A stretch of DNA of 64,000 bases, taken from contig DATGLG010000040.1 in NCBI GenBank assembly GCA_035294245.1, positions 62,001 through 126,000 of the forward strand. Direction: 5' to 3'. Positions 52,536 through 61,839 of the stretch are shown piece after piece; position 1 is the stretch's first letter; each line of letters starts with the position of its first letter. The position numbers and the translations under genes were made by a program. The stretch comes from DATGLG01 sp035294245 (GTDB lineage Bacteria; Pseudomonadota; Alphaproteobacteria; JACZXZ01). Below the pieces are notes generated by a model. That model was not told where the DNA came from and ran no database searches. It was given only the letters and a program-made list of their open reading frames with translations.

Positions 52536-53261
52536 ATGACCCCGAGACCGGCCTCAGCCCAGCTCAGCGGACAGATCTATGAGCATCTGAAGGCCGACAT
52601 CGCGGCACTCCGCCTCAAGCCGGGCGATCCCCTGCAGGAGCTCGAGCTCGCGGCGCGCTATGGCGGCAGCCGGACCCCTGTCCGCGAGGCCCTGGGACGG
52701 CTGCTCCAGGAAGGGCTCGTGATGCGCGCGGGGCGCGGCTATGCGGTCACCACCTTCGCGCCCGAGGATGTCCGACAGCTCTACGAGATCCGCGAGGCGC
52801 TTGAGAAGATGGCGATCCGGCTCGCGATCGAGCGCGCCACCGACGACCAGCTCTCCGCCCTCGTGGCCGAGGTCGATTCCCATCAGCCGGTGATCGAGCG
52901 CGGCGACGTTGCCAGCTTCAACCATCTCGACAGCGCCTTTCACATCTCGATCGCGCGGATCAGCGGCAATCCCCTCCTCGAGGAGGCGATGCAGCAGCTG
53001 CACGACAAGGTGAAGATCATCCGCAACCGGGAGCTCAGCCGCCATCAGGGGCTGCTGAACGCGATGGCGGATCATCGCCGCATTCTCGGCGCCATGCTGC
53101 GGCGGGACATCGCGATTGCCGAGGCGGAGATGCGCTATCACGTGCGCAGCGTCGTCGCGCTCTATTACGGCTACAAGGAGCCGCGGCCGCCCAATCCGCT
53201 GACCGAGGTCCCGCTCGCTGACCTGCGCCCGCCGGACCTCTTGCGGCATTCCGATTCATGA
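52536..53261 (+). CDS. GntR family transcriptional regulator, FCD type (second)
   Basis: A 241-aa regulator with an N-terminal winged helix (about 10-75: KPGDPLQELELAARYGGSR, TPVREALGRLLQEGLV) and an FCD domain with the conserved FNHLDSAFHISIARISGNP and later MADHRRILGAML histidines. An in-frame TTG at 52503 is possible; the ATG at 52536 is preferred. It is divergent from the second dipeptide-type operon and upstream of the oxidoreductase genes, either of which it may control. Confidence 0.9.
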   Translation: MTPRPASAQLSGQIYEHLKADIAALRLKPGDPLQELELAARYGGSRTPVREALGRLLQEGLVMRAGRGYAVTTFAPEDVRQLYEIREALEKMAIRLAIERATDDQLSALVAEVDSHQPVIERGDVASFNHLDSAFHISIARISGNPLLEEAMQQLHDKVKIIRNRELSRHQGLLNAMADHRRILGAMLRRDIAIAEAEMRYHVRSVVALYYGYKEPRPPNPLTEVPLADLRPPDLLRHSDS

Positions 53262-53343
53262 ATTTCCCGCGCTCGCAACCTTTCGCCCGCGATGCGCGCG
53301 GCCGCGACTCCATCGTCAAACACGCCCTCCCGGGGAGGCTATC

Positions 53344-54903
53344 GTGAGACCATCACTTGCGGCGCTTGATCATCAGAGCTTCGACGTCGCCGTCATCGGC
53401 GCCGGCGTGAACGGCGCGAGCGCCGCCCAGACGCTCGCAGCAGCAGGCTACAGCGTCCTGCTCGTCGACAAGGGCGATTTCGCGTCCGGCTCCTCGAGCC
53501 GCTCGAGCCGCCTTCTCCATTGCGGCCTGCGCTATCTGGCTCCCGGCTCATCGATGTGGGAGTTCGTTCGCCATCCGGACCGGCTGGCCGTCGCCCTCCG
53601 CATGGCGCGGCAGGCGATGGCGGCGCGGAGCCAGTTCGTCACGACGACGCCGGAGCGCGCGCGCTCGATGAAGTTCTGCTTCCCCATCTACAAGGGCGGG
53701 CCTTACGCGACCTGGCAGGTCGATCTCGCATTCCGGATCCTCAAGGCGCTGGGATCGAAAGAGGTTCCTCTCGACTATCGGCGGCTCGATCCCGGCATCG
53801 TGCGCGGCACGCCCCTCCTGCAATGGCTGCGTGACCAGGAGCGTCTGTCGAGTGTGGCCATGTTCCGCGAGTACCAGTTCGAATGGCCCGAGCGCATCTG
53901 CATGGACGCCATCCTGGATGCCGAGCGCATGGGCGCCGTGGTGCGCAACTACACGGCGGCGCGGCGGCTGGAGCGCGTCGGCGATAAAGGCTGGCGCATC
54001 ACCTTGCGGGATGAGCTCGCCCCCGAGGCGGAGGCCGCCATCACCGCCAAGGTCGTGCTGAACATGGCGGGGATCTGGATCGATCGCGTCAACGCCCAAG
54101 CGGGCGGCACCGCGCATCCTAGGCGCAAGATCACCGGCACCAAGGGCGTCCACATCATGATTCGCCTGCCGCCCGAGTGCCAGGACTACGGCATCGCCAC
54201 GCTCAACCGCCTCAACGAGGGCTTCTATTGCGTGCCCTGGCGCGGCATGCATTATTTTGGGCCCACCGAGACGCTCTATGAAGGCGATCTCGAGAGCATC
54301 CGGCCGCTCGAGGAGGAGATCAAATTCCTGCTCGACGAGGCCAACTATCTGCTGCCGGCGCTCAAGCTGAAGCGCGACGACGTGATCTTTGCCTGGGCCG
54401 GCGTGCGGCCTTTGACCTATGATGAGGCGCTCCTGCCGCAGGGGAAGCGCTCGCGGGAAATCCACGACCTCGGCGGCGAGGGCATGCCGGATGTGTTCGC
54501 GCTCACCGCCGGCCCGATCATGACCCACCGCTCCGCCGGAGAGGAGATCGCGCGCGTGGTGGCGCGCCGCATTGCGCCGTCGCGCCCGGCGCAAGCCCTT
54601 TCCTACGCCGCGCACCTCTATCCGGACAACCAGAACTCGCCGACGCTTCTTGATGACGACACGACGGTCAAGCTCGCCGATCTGCGCGCGGCCGCCGCGC
54701 GCGAGCATGTGACGAATCTCGCGGATCTCCTCTTCCGCCGCACCGGCGCCGGCTGGACGGCAACCATGGGCGCCGAGGCGGCAACGCGCGCCGCGGAGGC
54801 CGTCGCCGACCTGCTCGGCTGGGACCAGGCGCGCATCGCCCGCGAAGTCGCGAGCTATCGCGAATATCTCGCGCGCAATCACCTGCCCGCGAGCCTGAGG
54901 TAG
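53344..54903 (+). CDS. FAD-dependent glycerol-3-phosphate dehydrogenase-like oxidoreductase
   Basis: A 519-aa DAO-fold flavoprotein most like aerobic glycerol-3-phosphate dehydrogenase (GlpD). The FAD motif is VIGAGVNGASAAQTLA (16-31), with the GlpD-specific SSSRSSRLLHCGLRYL after it. A GlpD C-terminal domain follows (about residues 400-515; THRSAGEEIARVV). Start is GTG, well spaced from GGGGAGG. It precedes the second FAD gene by 2 bp. The substrate may be glycerol phosphate or another secondary alcohol or amine. Confidence 0.85.
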   Translation: MRPSLAALDHQSFDVAVIGAGVNGASAAQTLAAAGYSVLLVDKGDFASGSSSRSSRLLHCGLRYLAPGSSMWEFVRHPDRLAVALRMARQAMAARSQFVTTTPERARSMKFCFPIYKGGPYATWQVDLAFRILKALGSKEVPLDYRRLDPGIVRGTPLLQWLRDQERLSSVAMFREYQFEWPERICMDAILDAERMGAVVRNYTAARRLERVGDKGWRITLRDELAPEAEAAITAKVVLNMAGIWIDRVNAQAGGTAHPRRKITGTKGVHIMIRLPPECQDYGIATLNRLNEGFYCVPWRGMHYFGPTETLYEGDLESIRPLEEEIKFLLDEANYLLPALKLKRDDVIFAWAGVRPLTYDEALLPQGKRSREIHDLGGEGMPDVFALTAGPIMTHRSAGEEIARVVARRIAPSRPAQALSYAAHLYPDNQNSPTLLDDDTTVKLADLRAAAAREHVTNLADLLFRRTGAGWTATMGAEAATRAAEAVADLLGWDQARIAREVASYREYLARNHLPASLR

Positions 54904-54905
54904 CC

Positions 54906-56201
54906 ATGCTCATGCGCAAAGCAGAGGCCCTCGTGCCGTCCTTATGGGCGGCAACCGCGGTGCCGGCGCAGGCCTATGCGGCGCTGGAAGGCGAGACGCG
55001 CGCCGACGCCGTGGTGATCGGCGGCGGATTCACCGGGCTGTCGGCGTCGCTGCACCTCGCCGAGGCGGGCGCCGAGGTGGCATTGCTCGAGGCGGCGGAA
55101 ATCGGCTGGGGCGCCTCGGGGCGCAATGGCGGGCAGGTGATCCCGGGGCTCAAGCACGATCCCGACGTCTTGGAAGCGATGTTCGGTCCCGATCTCGGGC
55201 CGCGTCTCGTCAAGACCGTGGGCGGGGCGGCTGATCTCGTTTTCTCGCTTGTCGAGCAGCATGGCATCGCCTGCGATGCGGTGCGCAAGGGCTGGATTCA
55301 ACCCGCCCATACGGCCAGGGCTCTCGAAACGGTCCGGCGCCGGGCGGAATCGTGGTCGCGCTACGGGGCCGACGTCGCTCAGCTCAGCCGCGACGAGGTC
55401 CGGCGTCTCGTCGGCGCGGAGGGCTATCTCGGCGGATGGATCGACCGTCGCGGCGGCGGGATCCAGCCGCTCAGCTATGCTCGCGGCCTGGCGAAGACGG
55501 CGGCGGGAAAGGGCGTGCGGCTCTATGAGCGATCGCCGGCGCTGCGCGCCGAGCGCACCGGAAACGGGTGGCGCATCGCAACGCCGCGGGGTGCTGTGAT
55601 CGCCGATGCCGTCGTCATCGGCACCAACGGCTATACGGACGGCCTCTGGCCCGGCCTGCGACGGAGCGTGATGCCCGTCTACAGCTTCCAGATTGCGACA
55701 CGGCCGCTGAGCGATAATCTCCGCCGCACGATCCTGCCCGAAGGGCAGGTCGCCTCGGATACGCGCCGGCTGCTGCTCTATTATCGCCTCGACGCGCAGG
55801 GCCGGCTCCTCATGGGCGGCCGCGGCCCGTTCAAGGAGACGCCCGGGCCGGAGGATGCGGCGCGGCTGCGCCAGGCGGTGCGACGCCTTTTCCCGCAGCT
55901 CGACGGCATCGCCTGGGAGTTTCACTGGTCGGGCCGCGTCGCCCTCACGGCGGATCATCTCCCCCATCTCCACGAACTGGCGCCCGGCGTGCATGCGGGC
56001 CTCGGCTTCAACGGGCGTGGGGTCGCCATGGGGACGATGATGGGCCGGTTCCTCGCCGCCCGCGCCTTGGGCAAGGAGCAGGCGGAGATCGCCTTTCCGA
56101 TCACGCCGCTCAAGCGGATTCCGCTCCACGGATTCTATCGGCTGCCGGTGCGCCTGATGACCGGATACTACCGGCTGCGCGACGCCCTAGAGGGATCCTG
56201 A
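54906..56201 (+). CDS. FAD-dependent amine oxidoreductase (PuuB/DAO-like)
   Basis: A 431-aa flavoprotein of the D-amino-acid oxidase group. The ADP-binding motif VVIGGGFTGLSASLHLAEAG (36-55) and the GRNGGQV segment (about 73-79) are typical of gamma-glutamylputrescine oxidase and related glycine/sarcosine oxidases. The C-terminal GLGFNGRGVAMGTMMGR lies near the flavin. It is in the same operon as the GlpD-like gene. It probably oxidises a secondary or primary amine; no covalent-flavin site is evident. Confidence 0.88.
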   Translation: MLMRKAEALVPSLWAATAVPAQAYAALEGETRADAVVIGGGFTGLSASLHLAEAGAEVALLEAAEIGWGASGRNGGQVIPGLKHDPDVLEAMFGPDLGPRLVKTVGGAADLVFSLVEQHGIACDAVRKGWIQPAHTARALETVRRRAESWSRYGADVAQLSRDEVRRLVGAEGYLGGWIDRRGGGIQPLSYARGLAKTAAGKGVRLYERSPALRAERTGNGWRIATPRGAVIADAVVIGTNGYTDGLWPGLRRSVMPVYSFQIATRPLSDNLRRTILPEGQVASDTRRLLLYYRLDAQGRLLMGGRGPFKETPGPEDAARLRQAVRRLFPQLDGIAWEFHWSGRVALTADHLPHLHELAPGVHAGLGFNGRGVAMGTMMGRFLAARALGKEQAEIAFPITPLKRIPLHGFYRLPVRLMTGYYRLRDALEGS

Positions 56202-56255
56202 TCGCAGCGACGCCGCCGGCCGCTGCGAGGACGCAAGAGATGGAGTGACGAGGAT

Positions 56256-58322
56256 ATGCCGATAACGATGAGCGAAGCACGTGGCTCCGCCGGGAGCGCC
56301 GCGCGGGATCCGCTGCTGCAACCGCTGAAGATCAAGCATCTGCTGCTCAAGAATCGCGTAATGAGCACGAGCCACGCCTGCGGGCTCGAGGAAGGCGGTA
56401 TGCCAAAGGAGGCGTATCAGGCCTATCACGAGGAGAAGGCGAAGGGCGGCATCGCCCTCACCATGTTCGGCGGCTCGTCGAACGTGGCGCCCGATTCGCC
56501 GAACGTCTTCCGGCAGCTGAATGTCGGCGTCGACGACATCATTCCGCACCTGCAGAGATTCTCGAGCCGGATCCATCGCCATGGCGCGGCGCTCATGTGC
56601 CAGATCACCCATCTCGGGCGGCGTGGCGAGCCCTATGCCTCGAATTGGCTGCCGACGATCGCCCCCTCGCCGATTCGCGAGACGCTGCATCGCAGCTTTC
56701 CCAAGGAGATGGACGAGCACGACATCGCTCGCGTGGTGAAGGCTTATGGCGCCGCGGCGCGCCGCTGCAAGGAGGGCGGGCTCGACGGCATCGAGACTTT
56801 GGCGGGCGGGCACCTGATCGGGCAGTTCCTCTCGCCCAAGACGAACCGGCGTACGGACCGCTTCGGCGGCTCCGTGGCCAATCGCTGCCGCTTCGGCCTC
56901 ATGGTTCACGAGGAGATCCGCCGCCAGACCGGCGACAATTTCCTCGTTGGCCTTCGCTACGTCGTCGACGAAGCCGGGGACGGCCTCTCCTTCGAGGAAT
57001 GCGTCGAGATCGCGCGGATCTTCGAGTCCGCCGGGACGGTGGATTTCTTCAACGCCATCTATGGCCGGATGGATACCGAGATGGCGCTTGCCGTCCACAA
57101 CATGCCGGGAATGGCCTCGCCGATCGCGCCGTGGCTCGCGCGCGTCGGCGCCTTCAAGCGCGAGGTCGGCCTCCCGGTCTTCCACGCGGCCCGCATCGCC
57201 GATATCGCCACCGCGCGCTATGCCATAAGGGACGGCCTCCTCGACATGGTGGCGATGACGCGCGCCCATATCGCCGATCCCTATATCGTGGCGAAGCTGC
57301 AAGCAGGGCAGGAGGACGCCATCCGTCCCTGCGTCGGCGCGACCCATTGCCAATCCCAATACCGGCCGTCCTGCCTGCACAACGTCTCGAGCGGCCGCGA
57401 GCTCACCCTGCCCCATGTGGTGGCACGCTCTGACCAGCCAGGGCGCAAGGTGGTGGTCGTCGGCGGCGGGCCGGCGGGCCTCGAGGCCGCCCGCGTCTCG
57501 GCCGAGCGCGGCCATAAGGTCGTGCTCTTCGAGGCGGCACCCCGCCTCGGCGGCCAGGTCCTGATCGGCGCGCGCGGGAGCTGGCGCAAGGACCTGAGCG
57601 GCATCGTCGACTGGCGCGCGCGCGAGCTCGAGCGCCTCAAGGTGGATATCCGCCTGAACACCCTCGCCGATCCCGACGCCGTGCTCGGCGAGGCCCCCGA
57701 CGTCGTGATCCTGGCCACCGGCGGCACGCCGGATATCGAGTGGATCGACGGCGCCGAGCATTGCACGAGCGCCTGGGACGCCCTGACAGGAGCCGCGCCA
57801 TTGCGTCCCGAAATCATCGTTTATGACGGCACCGGCCGCCACCCAGCGCCGCTCTGCGCGGAACATGCCGCCACGGCAGGCCACCAGGTCGCGCTCGTCT
57901 CGATCGACGCGCAGCTCGCCCAAGAGCTGACCTATGCCGAGCGCGCCATCTGGAAGAAGCGGCTCTACGAGCTCCGCATCCCTGTCGTCTTCGACCACCG
58001 CATCGAGAGGGTCGAGCGGCGCGGCAACCGGCTGGCCGCCACCTTCAGGAATCTGATCACCGAGGCGGCGATGGAGAAGATCGCCGACCAGGTCATCGTC
58101 GAGCACGGCACGATTCCCGCCGATGAGCTCTATCGCGAGCTTCGCGGCCGCTCCGCCAATGACGGGGTGACCGATATCGAGGCGCTCCTCGCCGGCCGCC
58201 CTCAACCGCGCCAAGCCAGGCTGGACAGCCCCTTCGAGCTGCACCGGATCGGCGACGCCGTCGCCAGCCGCAACATCCATGCGGCAGTCCTTGACGCTTT
58301 CCGGCTCTGCCGCGTGCTCTGA
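56256..58322 (+). CDS. NADH:flavin oxidoreductase / TMADH-like protein (demethylase type)
   Basis: A 688-aa protein: an N-terminal Old-Yellow-Enzyme barrel (about 18-355) with FMN-site segments LKNRVMSTSHACGL and THLGRRG, an Fe-S segment, and a C-terminal FAD/NAD domain (GGGPAGLEAARVSA at 403-416). The cluster motif has Cys359, Cys365 and Cys373; the second of the usual four cysteines is Ala362. This pattern recalls N-methylproline and dimethylglycine demethylase-type members, so an N-methylated amine is a possible substrate. It closes the plus-strand oxidase group. Confidence 0.87.
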   Translation: MPITMSEARGSAGSAARDPLLQPLKIKHLLLKNRVMSTSHACGLEEGGMPKEAYQAYHEEKAKGGIALTMFGGSSNVAPDSPNVFRQLNVGVDDIIPHLQRFSSRIHRHGAALMCQITHLGRRGEPYASNWLPTIAPSPIRETLHRSFPKEMDEHDIARVVKAYGAAARRCKEGGLDGIETLAGGHLIGQFLSPKTNRRTDRFGGSVANRCRFGLMVHEEIRRQTGDNFLVGLRYVVDEAGDGLSFEECVEIARIFESAGTVDFFNAIYGRMDTEMALAVHNMPGMASPIAPWLARVGAFKREVGLPVFHAARIADIATARYAIRDGLLDMVAMTRAHIADPYIVAKLQAGQEDAIRPCVGATHCQSQYRPSCLHNVSSGRELTLPHVVARSDQPGRKVVVVGGGPAGLEAARVSAERGHKVVLFEAAPRLGGQVLIGARGSWRKDLSGIVDWRARELERLKVDIRLNTLADPDAVLGEAPDVVILATGGTPDIEWIDGAEHCTSAWDALTGAAPLRPEIIVYDGTGRHPAPLCAEHAATAGHQVALVSIDAQLAQELTYAERAIWKKRLYELRIPVVFDHRIERVERRGNRLAATFRNLITEAAMEKIADQVIVEHGTIPADELYRELRGRSANDGVTDIEALLAGRPQPRQARLDSPFELHRIGDAVASRNIHAAVLDAFRLCRVL

Positions 58323-58362
58323 CGGGCGACCGGGATCGGGATCGCCGCAGCCGCTATTGCAT

Positions 58363-58394
58363 CAATTTTTCCAATCTCGTCCCTAGGAAAATCG
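58363..58394. promoter_or_regulatory. Shared 32-bp motif, copy C
   Basis: Begins CAATTTTTCCAAT and ends GGAAAATCG, the same length and ends as copies A and B; with A it also shares TTTTTCCAAT and a CGTCC in the spacer. It lies 117 bp before the dioxygenase gene at 58512. Confidence 0.55.
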
Positions 58395-58397
58395 TGA

Positions 58398-58454
58398 TTT
58401 CCGCATCCAATCGTTGTTGCTACAGTAATCGTAGCGGTGCGGGATGCGCGGAAA
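58398..58454 (+). promoter_or_regulatory. Long bulged hairpin in the dioxygenase leader
   Basis: The outer arms TTTCCGCATCC (58398-58408) and GGATGCGCGGAAA (58442-58454) form 11 bp with a 2-nt bulge. An inner stem GCTAC (58419-58423) and GTAGC (58431-58435) lies in the loop. It is 57 bp before the start codon and directly after motif copy C. Confidence 0.5.
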
Positions 58455-58511
58455 GCGAGGCTGTCGGAGCGCGCGCCTTGCGCCGAGAACGCAGCCGATC
58501 GAGGAGGGCTC

Positions 58512-59507
58512 ATGCCGCTGGCGGCGAACAGAGCGCTGCCCGTCGATCGAATTCCCCTTATCGACTTCGCGCCCTTCCTCGCGGGTCGAGAGCCGGAGAA
58601 GCACCGCGTTGCCGGGTCGATCGCCGAGGCTTGCGAGACGATCGGGTTCCTCTATCTGGCAAATCACGGCGTCCCCGCGGCGAAGATCGCGGCTGTCTTT
58701 GCCGCGGCGCGGGAATTCTTCCATCTCCCGCTCGAATTTCGCTTGAGCGAGCGGCTCCGCTGCACGCCTGAGGAGAATCGCGGCTATATGCCCCTCGGGT
58801 CGCGTCACTATGCTGGAACCGGCGCACCCGACCTCATGGAGGCCTTCAAGGTCCAGATCGAGCTGCCGCCCGACGACCCTGATATCCGCGCGGGCGACCG
58901 CCTCCATTACCCGAACCGCTGGCCCGATGGCATGCCCGAATGGCGCGCCACAGTGCTCGATTATTTCGACGAGATGACCCGGCTCTCCCAGCGCCTCCTG
59001 CGCGCCTTTGCGCTCGCTCTGGAGCTCGAGGAGGACTATTTCCTTGCGTTCTACCGCAAGCCGCTGACCCAGCTTTCCTTGATCCATTATCCGCCCCAGG
59101 AGCCGGCAGCCCCCGATGACGAATACGGCATCCGGCCCCATGCCGATGCCACGTCCTTCACCATCCTGGCGCAGGATGAGGTGGGCGGGCTCGAGGTCCT
59201 GAGCCCCGCCGGCGGCTGGATTCAAGCGCGGCCCATCCCCGGCACCTTCGTCATCAATATCGGGGACATGATGGCGCGCTGGACGAATGATCGCTTCGCC
59301 TCGACCAAGCACCGAGTCTTCAACCGGGCGGGACGCGAGCGCTATTCCCTCCCGTTCTTCGGCATCCCGGATTTCGATGCGGTGGTGAGCTGCCTGCCCA
59401 GCTGCCAGGGCCCGGACAATCCGCCCAAATATCCGCCGCTTCATGTCGGCGAGTCGATCCGGAAGAAGAATGCCGCCGACTGGTCGAAGCGAGGGCGCGG
59501 CGGATAG
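58512..59507 (+). CDS. 2-oxoglutarate/Fe(II) dioxygenase, isopenicillin N synthase-like
   Basis: A 331-aa DIOX_N/2OG-FeII_Oxy protein. Iron ligands are His210, Asp212 (RPHADATSF) and His267 (STKHRVF). Arg277 and Ser279 (ERYSLPFF) bind 2-oxoglutarate. The N-terminal IPLIDFAPFLAG and GFLYLANHGVP are typical of IPNS/flavanone hydroxylase-type bacterial enzymes. The start at 58512 follows GAGGAGGG. It probably hydroxylates a small amine or acid handled by this cluster. It converges with a GntR gene. Confidence 0.9.
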   Translation: MPLAANRALPVDRIPLIDFAPFLAGREPEKHRVAGSIAEACETIGFLYLANHGVPAAKIAAVFAAAREFFHLPLEFRLSERLRCTPEENRGYMPLGSRHYAGTGAPDLMEAFKVQIELPPDDPDIRAGDRLHYPNRWPDGMPEWRATVLDYFDEMTRLSQRLLRAFALALELEEDYFLAFYRKPLTQLSLIHYPPQEPAAPDDEYGIRPHADATSFTILAQDEVGGLEVLSPAGGWIQARPIPGTFVINIGDMMARWTNDRFASTKHRVFNRAGRERYSLPFFGIPDFDAVVSCLPSCQGPDNPPKYPPLHVGESIRKKNAADWSKRGRGG

Positions 59508-59525
59508 GCGATCTGGCAAGCTGAC

Positions 59526-59562
59526 GTCGTTACGAAGCGTTGCCGGCGCGTCGTAAAGCGAC
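59526..59562. terminator. Hairpin between convergent dioxygenase and GntR genes
   Basis: Arms GTCGTTACGA (59526-59535) and TCGTAA plus CGAC (59551-59556, 59559-59562) give a 10-bp stem with a 2-nt bulge and a 15-nt loop, between two converging stops. No T-run is present. Confidence 0.35.
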
Positions 59563-59616
59563 TCCTTCCGGCCGCGACGCACAAGGAGCGAGAGCAGCGC
59601 CGCTGCGCGATCGCTT

Positions 59617-60315
59617 TCAGGCCTCGGCGCGCTGCCGAAGGCGGCGTTGACGGCCGCGCTCGAGGACGCCGCGCTCCTCCGATTTGCAGAAATTCGCGGC
59701 GTTGCCGATGTGATCCCGCATGCGCAAGGCGGCGCGCTCGGCATCGCGCGCCTCCAAGGCGGCGATGATCTCCCCGAGCTCGTCGAGCGCAAGCTCGAAC
59801 CTCGCCACCGACACGGAGTTGGCGCGCCGGATCCACTGCACCTTGTCGAGGAGATTCGAGACGATGCCGATGATGAGGGCGTTATCGGCGGCGCGGTAGA
59901 TGGCCGAATGGACCAGGTTGTCGAGCTCGAGGAAATCCTCGAGATGGAGCGCCATCGGCTGGCGGCGCAGCGCTTCGAACGCCGCCCGCATCTCGCGAAG
60001 CTCGCGCTCGGGAATCCGCGGCGTCGCGACCCGGGTCACATGCATCTCCAGCAAGGTGCGAAGCTCGGTGACCTCCTCGATCTCCTTGTCGGAGGGCGAC
60101 GTGACATAGGTTCCGCTCTGCGGGCTGACCGCGACCCAGCCCTCGCTCTTGAGGCGCGCCAGCGCCGTGCGGATGGGAGATCGCCCGACCCCCAGCTCCG
60201 CGACCAGCCGGGTCTCGGACAGCTTTTCCCCCGCCGCGTAGCGAAGGTCGAGGATGCGGCTCTTGATCTCGCGATAGGCGACGAGCGCCGCATTCGCATC
60301 CTGTGCCACCGTCAT
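59617..60315 (-). CDS. GntR family transcriptional regulator, FCD type (third)
   Basis: A 232-aa regulator: winged helix at about 15-75 (AAGEKLSETRLVAELGVGR, SPIRTALARLKSEGWV) and an FCD domain with LELDNLVHSAIYRAADN. Its ATG overlaps the stop of the MmgE/PrpD gene by 4 bp (ATGA), so it is co-expressed with the transport and PrpD genes that lie upstream. It is likely the local regulator of that operon. Confidence 0.9.
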   Translation of the reverse strand: MTVAQDANAALVAYREIKSRILDLRYAAGEKLSETRLVAELGVGRSPIRTALARLKSEGWVAVSPQSGTYVTSPSDKEIEEVTELRTLLEMHVTRVATPRIPERELREMRAAFEALRRQPMALHLEDFLELDNLVHSAIYRAADNALIIGIVSNLLDKVQWIRRANSVSVARFELALDELGEIIAALEARDAERAALRMRDHIGNAANFCKSEERGVLERGRQRRLRQRAEA

Positions 60316-61769
60316 CTGCTATCCGCTCCGTCAGCCGTTGAGCCTTGCCCGCTGGCCAGCGCCGTGAGGCTGCGCACATCGTCGCAGTCCTCGAGGCGCA
60401 GGACGGCGCCGAGAATACGCGCAGCGGTGCCGCGGTCAACGGCAAGCCCCGCCAGCGCCGAAAACTTCTCGAAGAGCTCATCCTCTCCGACGGGGACGCG
60501 GGGATCGCCCTTGGGCATGTCCACCTGGCTGCGCAAGACACGCCCGTCCCGGAGCGTCACCTCGACGCGCGTCGGGGTCACCTCGGGATAGCGGGCGTTG
60601 AGAGCGGGATCGCCCGCCACCTCCACCTTCCGCGACAGCGCGAGAATGGCCTTGTCGTGGATGCGGGCCTCGGCAAACTGCGCTGTCCCGAGGGCGCGAT
60701 CCGCCAGCGCCGCGGCGGCGACGTAGGGAATGCTGAACTGTGCGGCGATCATCGAGCTCTTGTCGTCGGTATAGCGATTGAGCAGGCTTGCCGAGAGGTC
60801 ATAGGTGAGGACCCTGATCTTCTCGATCTCGGCGACCGCGTAGGATTCGCTGCGGCCGATATTGAGAGAGGCTTCCGCCGTGCCATGGGCGTGCCGGCAG
60901 GCCGGGAAGGCCTTGAAATAGACGTCGCGTACCGTGAAGTGCTCGCCCAGGCGGTCGAGGATGCGCTCGAACTTCACCTCTTCGGTCGTGATCTCGAGGA
61001 AGCCGCGGCCGCGCTCGGCACTGCCCTCGATCGGGCATCCCGCGAAGCCGTCATCGGCGAGGAGGGCGGCCTCGATCCCCAGTTTCGCGGCATAGCCGGA
61101 ATGGAGCGGCTTCGCCGAATAGCCGGCCCAGAGATTCTCCGCGGTGGAGACCGGCAGGATGAATCCGGCGACCCCCAAGGCCGCCGCCATTTTCGCGCCA
61201 TCGAATCCGAGCAGCCGGCCCGCGGCGACGGCACTTCCACAGGTCCCCGCCGTGCCGGTTGGGAGGAATCCGCGCGCGAGATGGCGGGGATGCACGGCCC
61301 AAGACAACCGGTTCGTCACCTCGTAGCCGGCCACGACCGCCGCGATCAGATCCCGCCCGCTCAGGCCTTTCCACTCGGCGAGGGCCAAGGCCGCCGGGAT
61401 GACGACGCAAGGATGGTTGTTCCCGAAGCGCCAGCCGTCCTGGAGCTCGAATATCTCCGACAAGGTGCCGTTGACGAGTGCGGCCGCGGGAGGCGAAGCC
61501 TTGCGCGCCATCCCCAGGATGGTCGCGATGCCGTCATCACCCTCGAAGCGCGTAGCCGTGCGGTAGATGTTGCGCCCCATAGGCGTCGTCGCGCCCGCAA
61601 GGATAGTGCCCAAGGAATCGAGAATGCAGAGCTTGGTCTTGCGCACAACATCCATGGGAATGTCCGCGAAGCGCAGCCCGGCGCAGAAGACGGCGAGCGC
61701 ATCCGTATAGGGTCGCTCGCCGTGGAGGCTGGCATGGGACGTATCGGCCAGTTTCAGGAAGCCGGACAT
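60312..61769 (-). CDS. MmgE/PrpD family protein (second)
   Basis: A 485-aa MmgE/PrpD protein. Conserved parts are RKTKLCILDSLGTILAG near the N-terminus, NGTLSEIFELQDGWRFGNN near 110-130 and TGTAGTCGSAVAAGRLLGFD. The usual HALDFDD stretch is replaced by EIFELQDG, and it shares little with the copy at 39.9 kb. Dehydratase, decarboxylase or epimerase activity cannot be chosen from sequence. It is 70 bp after the ATPase gene. Confidence 0.88.
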   Translation of the reverse strand: MSGFLKLADTSHASLHGERPYTDALAVFCAGLRFADIPMDVVRKTKLCILDSLGTILAGATTPMGRNIYRTATRFEGDDGIATILGMARKASPPAAALVNGTLSEIFELQDGWRFGNNHPCVVIPAALALAEWKGLSGRDLIAAVVAGYEVTNRLSWAVHPRHLARGFLPTGTAGTCGSAVAAGRLLGFDGAKMAAALGVAGFILPVSTAENLWAGYSAKPLHSGYAAKLGIEAALLADDGFAGCPIEGSAERGRGFLEITTEEVKFERILDRLGEHFTVRDVYFKAFPACRHAHGTAEASLNIGRSESYAVAEIEKIRVLTYDLSASLLNRYTDDKSSMIAAQFSIPYVAAAALADRALGTAQFAEARIHDKAILALSRKVEVAGDPALNARYPEVTPTRVEVTLRDGRVLRSQVDMPKGDPRVPVGEDELFEKFSALAGLAVDRGTAARILGAVLRLEDCDDVRSLTALASGQGSTADGADSR

Positions 61770-61839
61770 GGGGCTCCTCCCTTCGCGATATGATGGGCGC
61801 CGACGCGGCGACGGGGCTTTCGATTGGTGCGGCGATGGG

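Noticed and set aside
56187..58280. A 697-codon minus-strand frame opposite the TMADH-like gene
   Set aside because: Shadow of the plus-strand enzyme, with no recognised motif.
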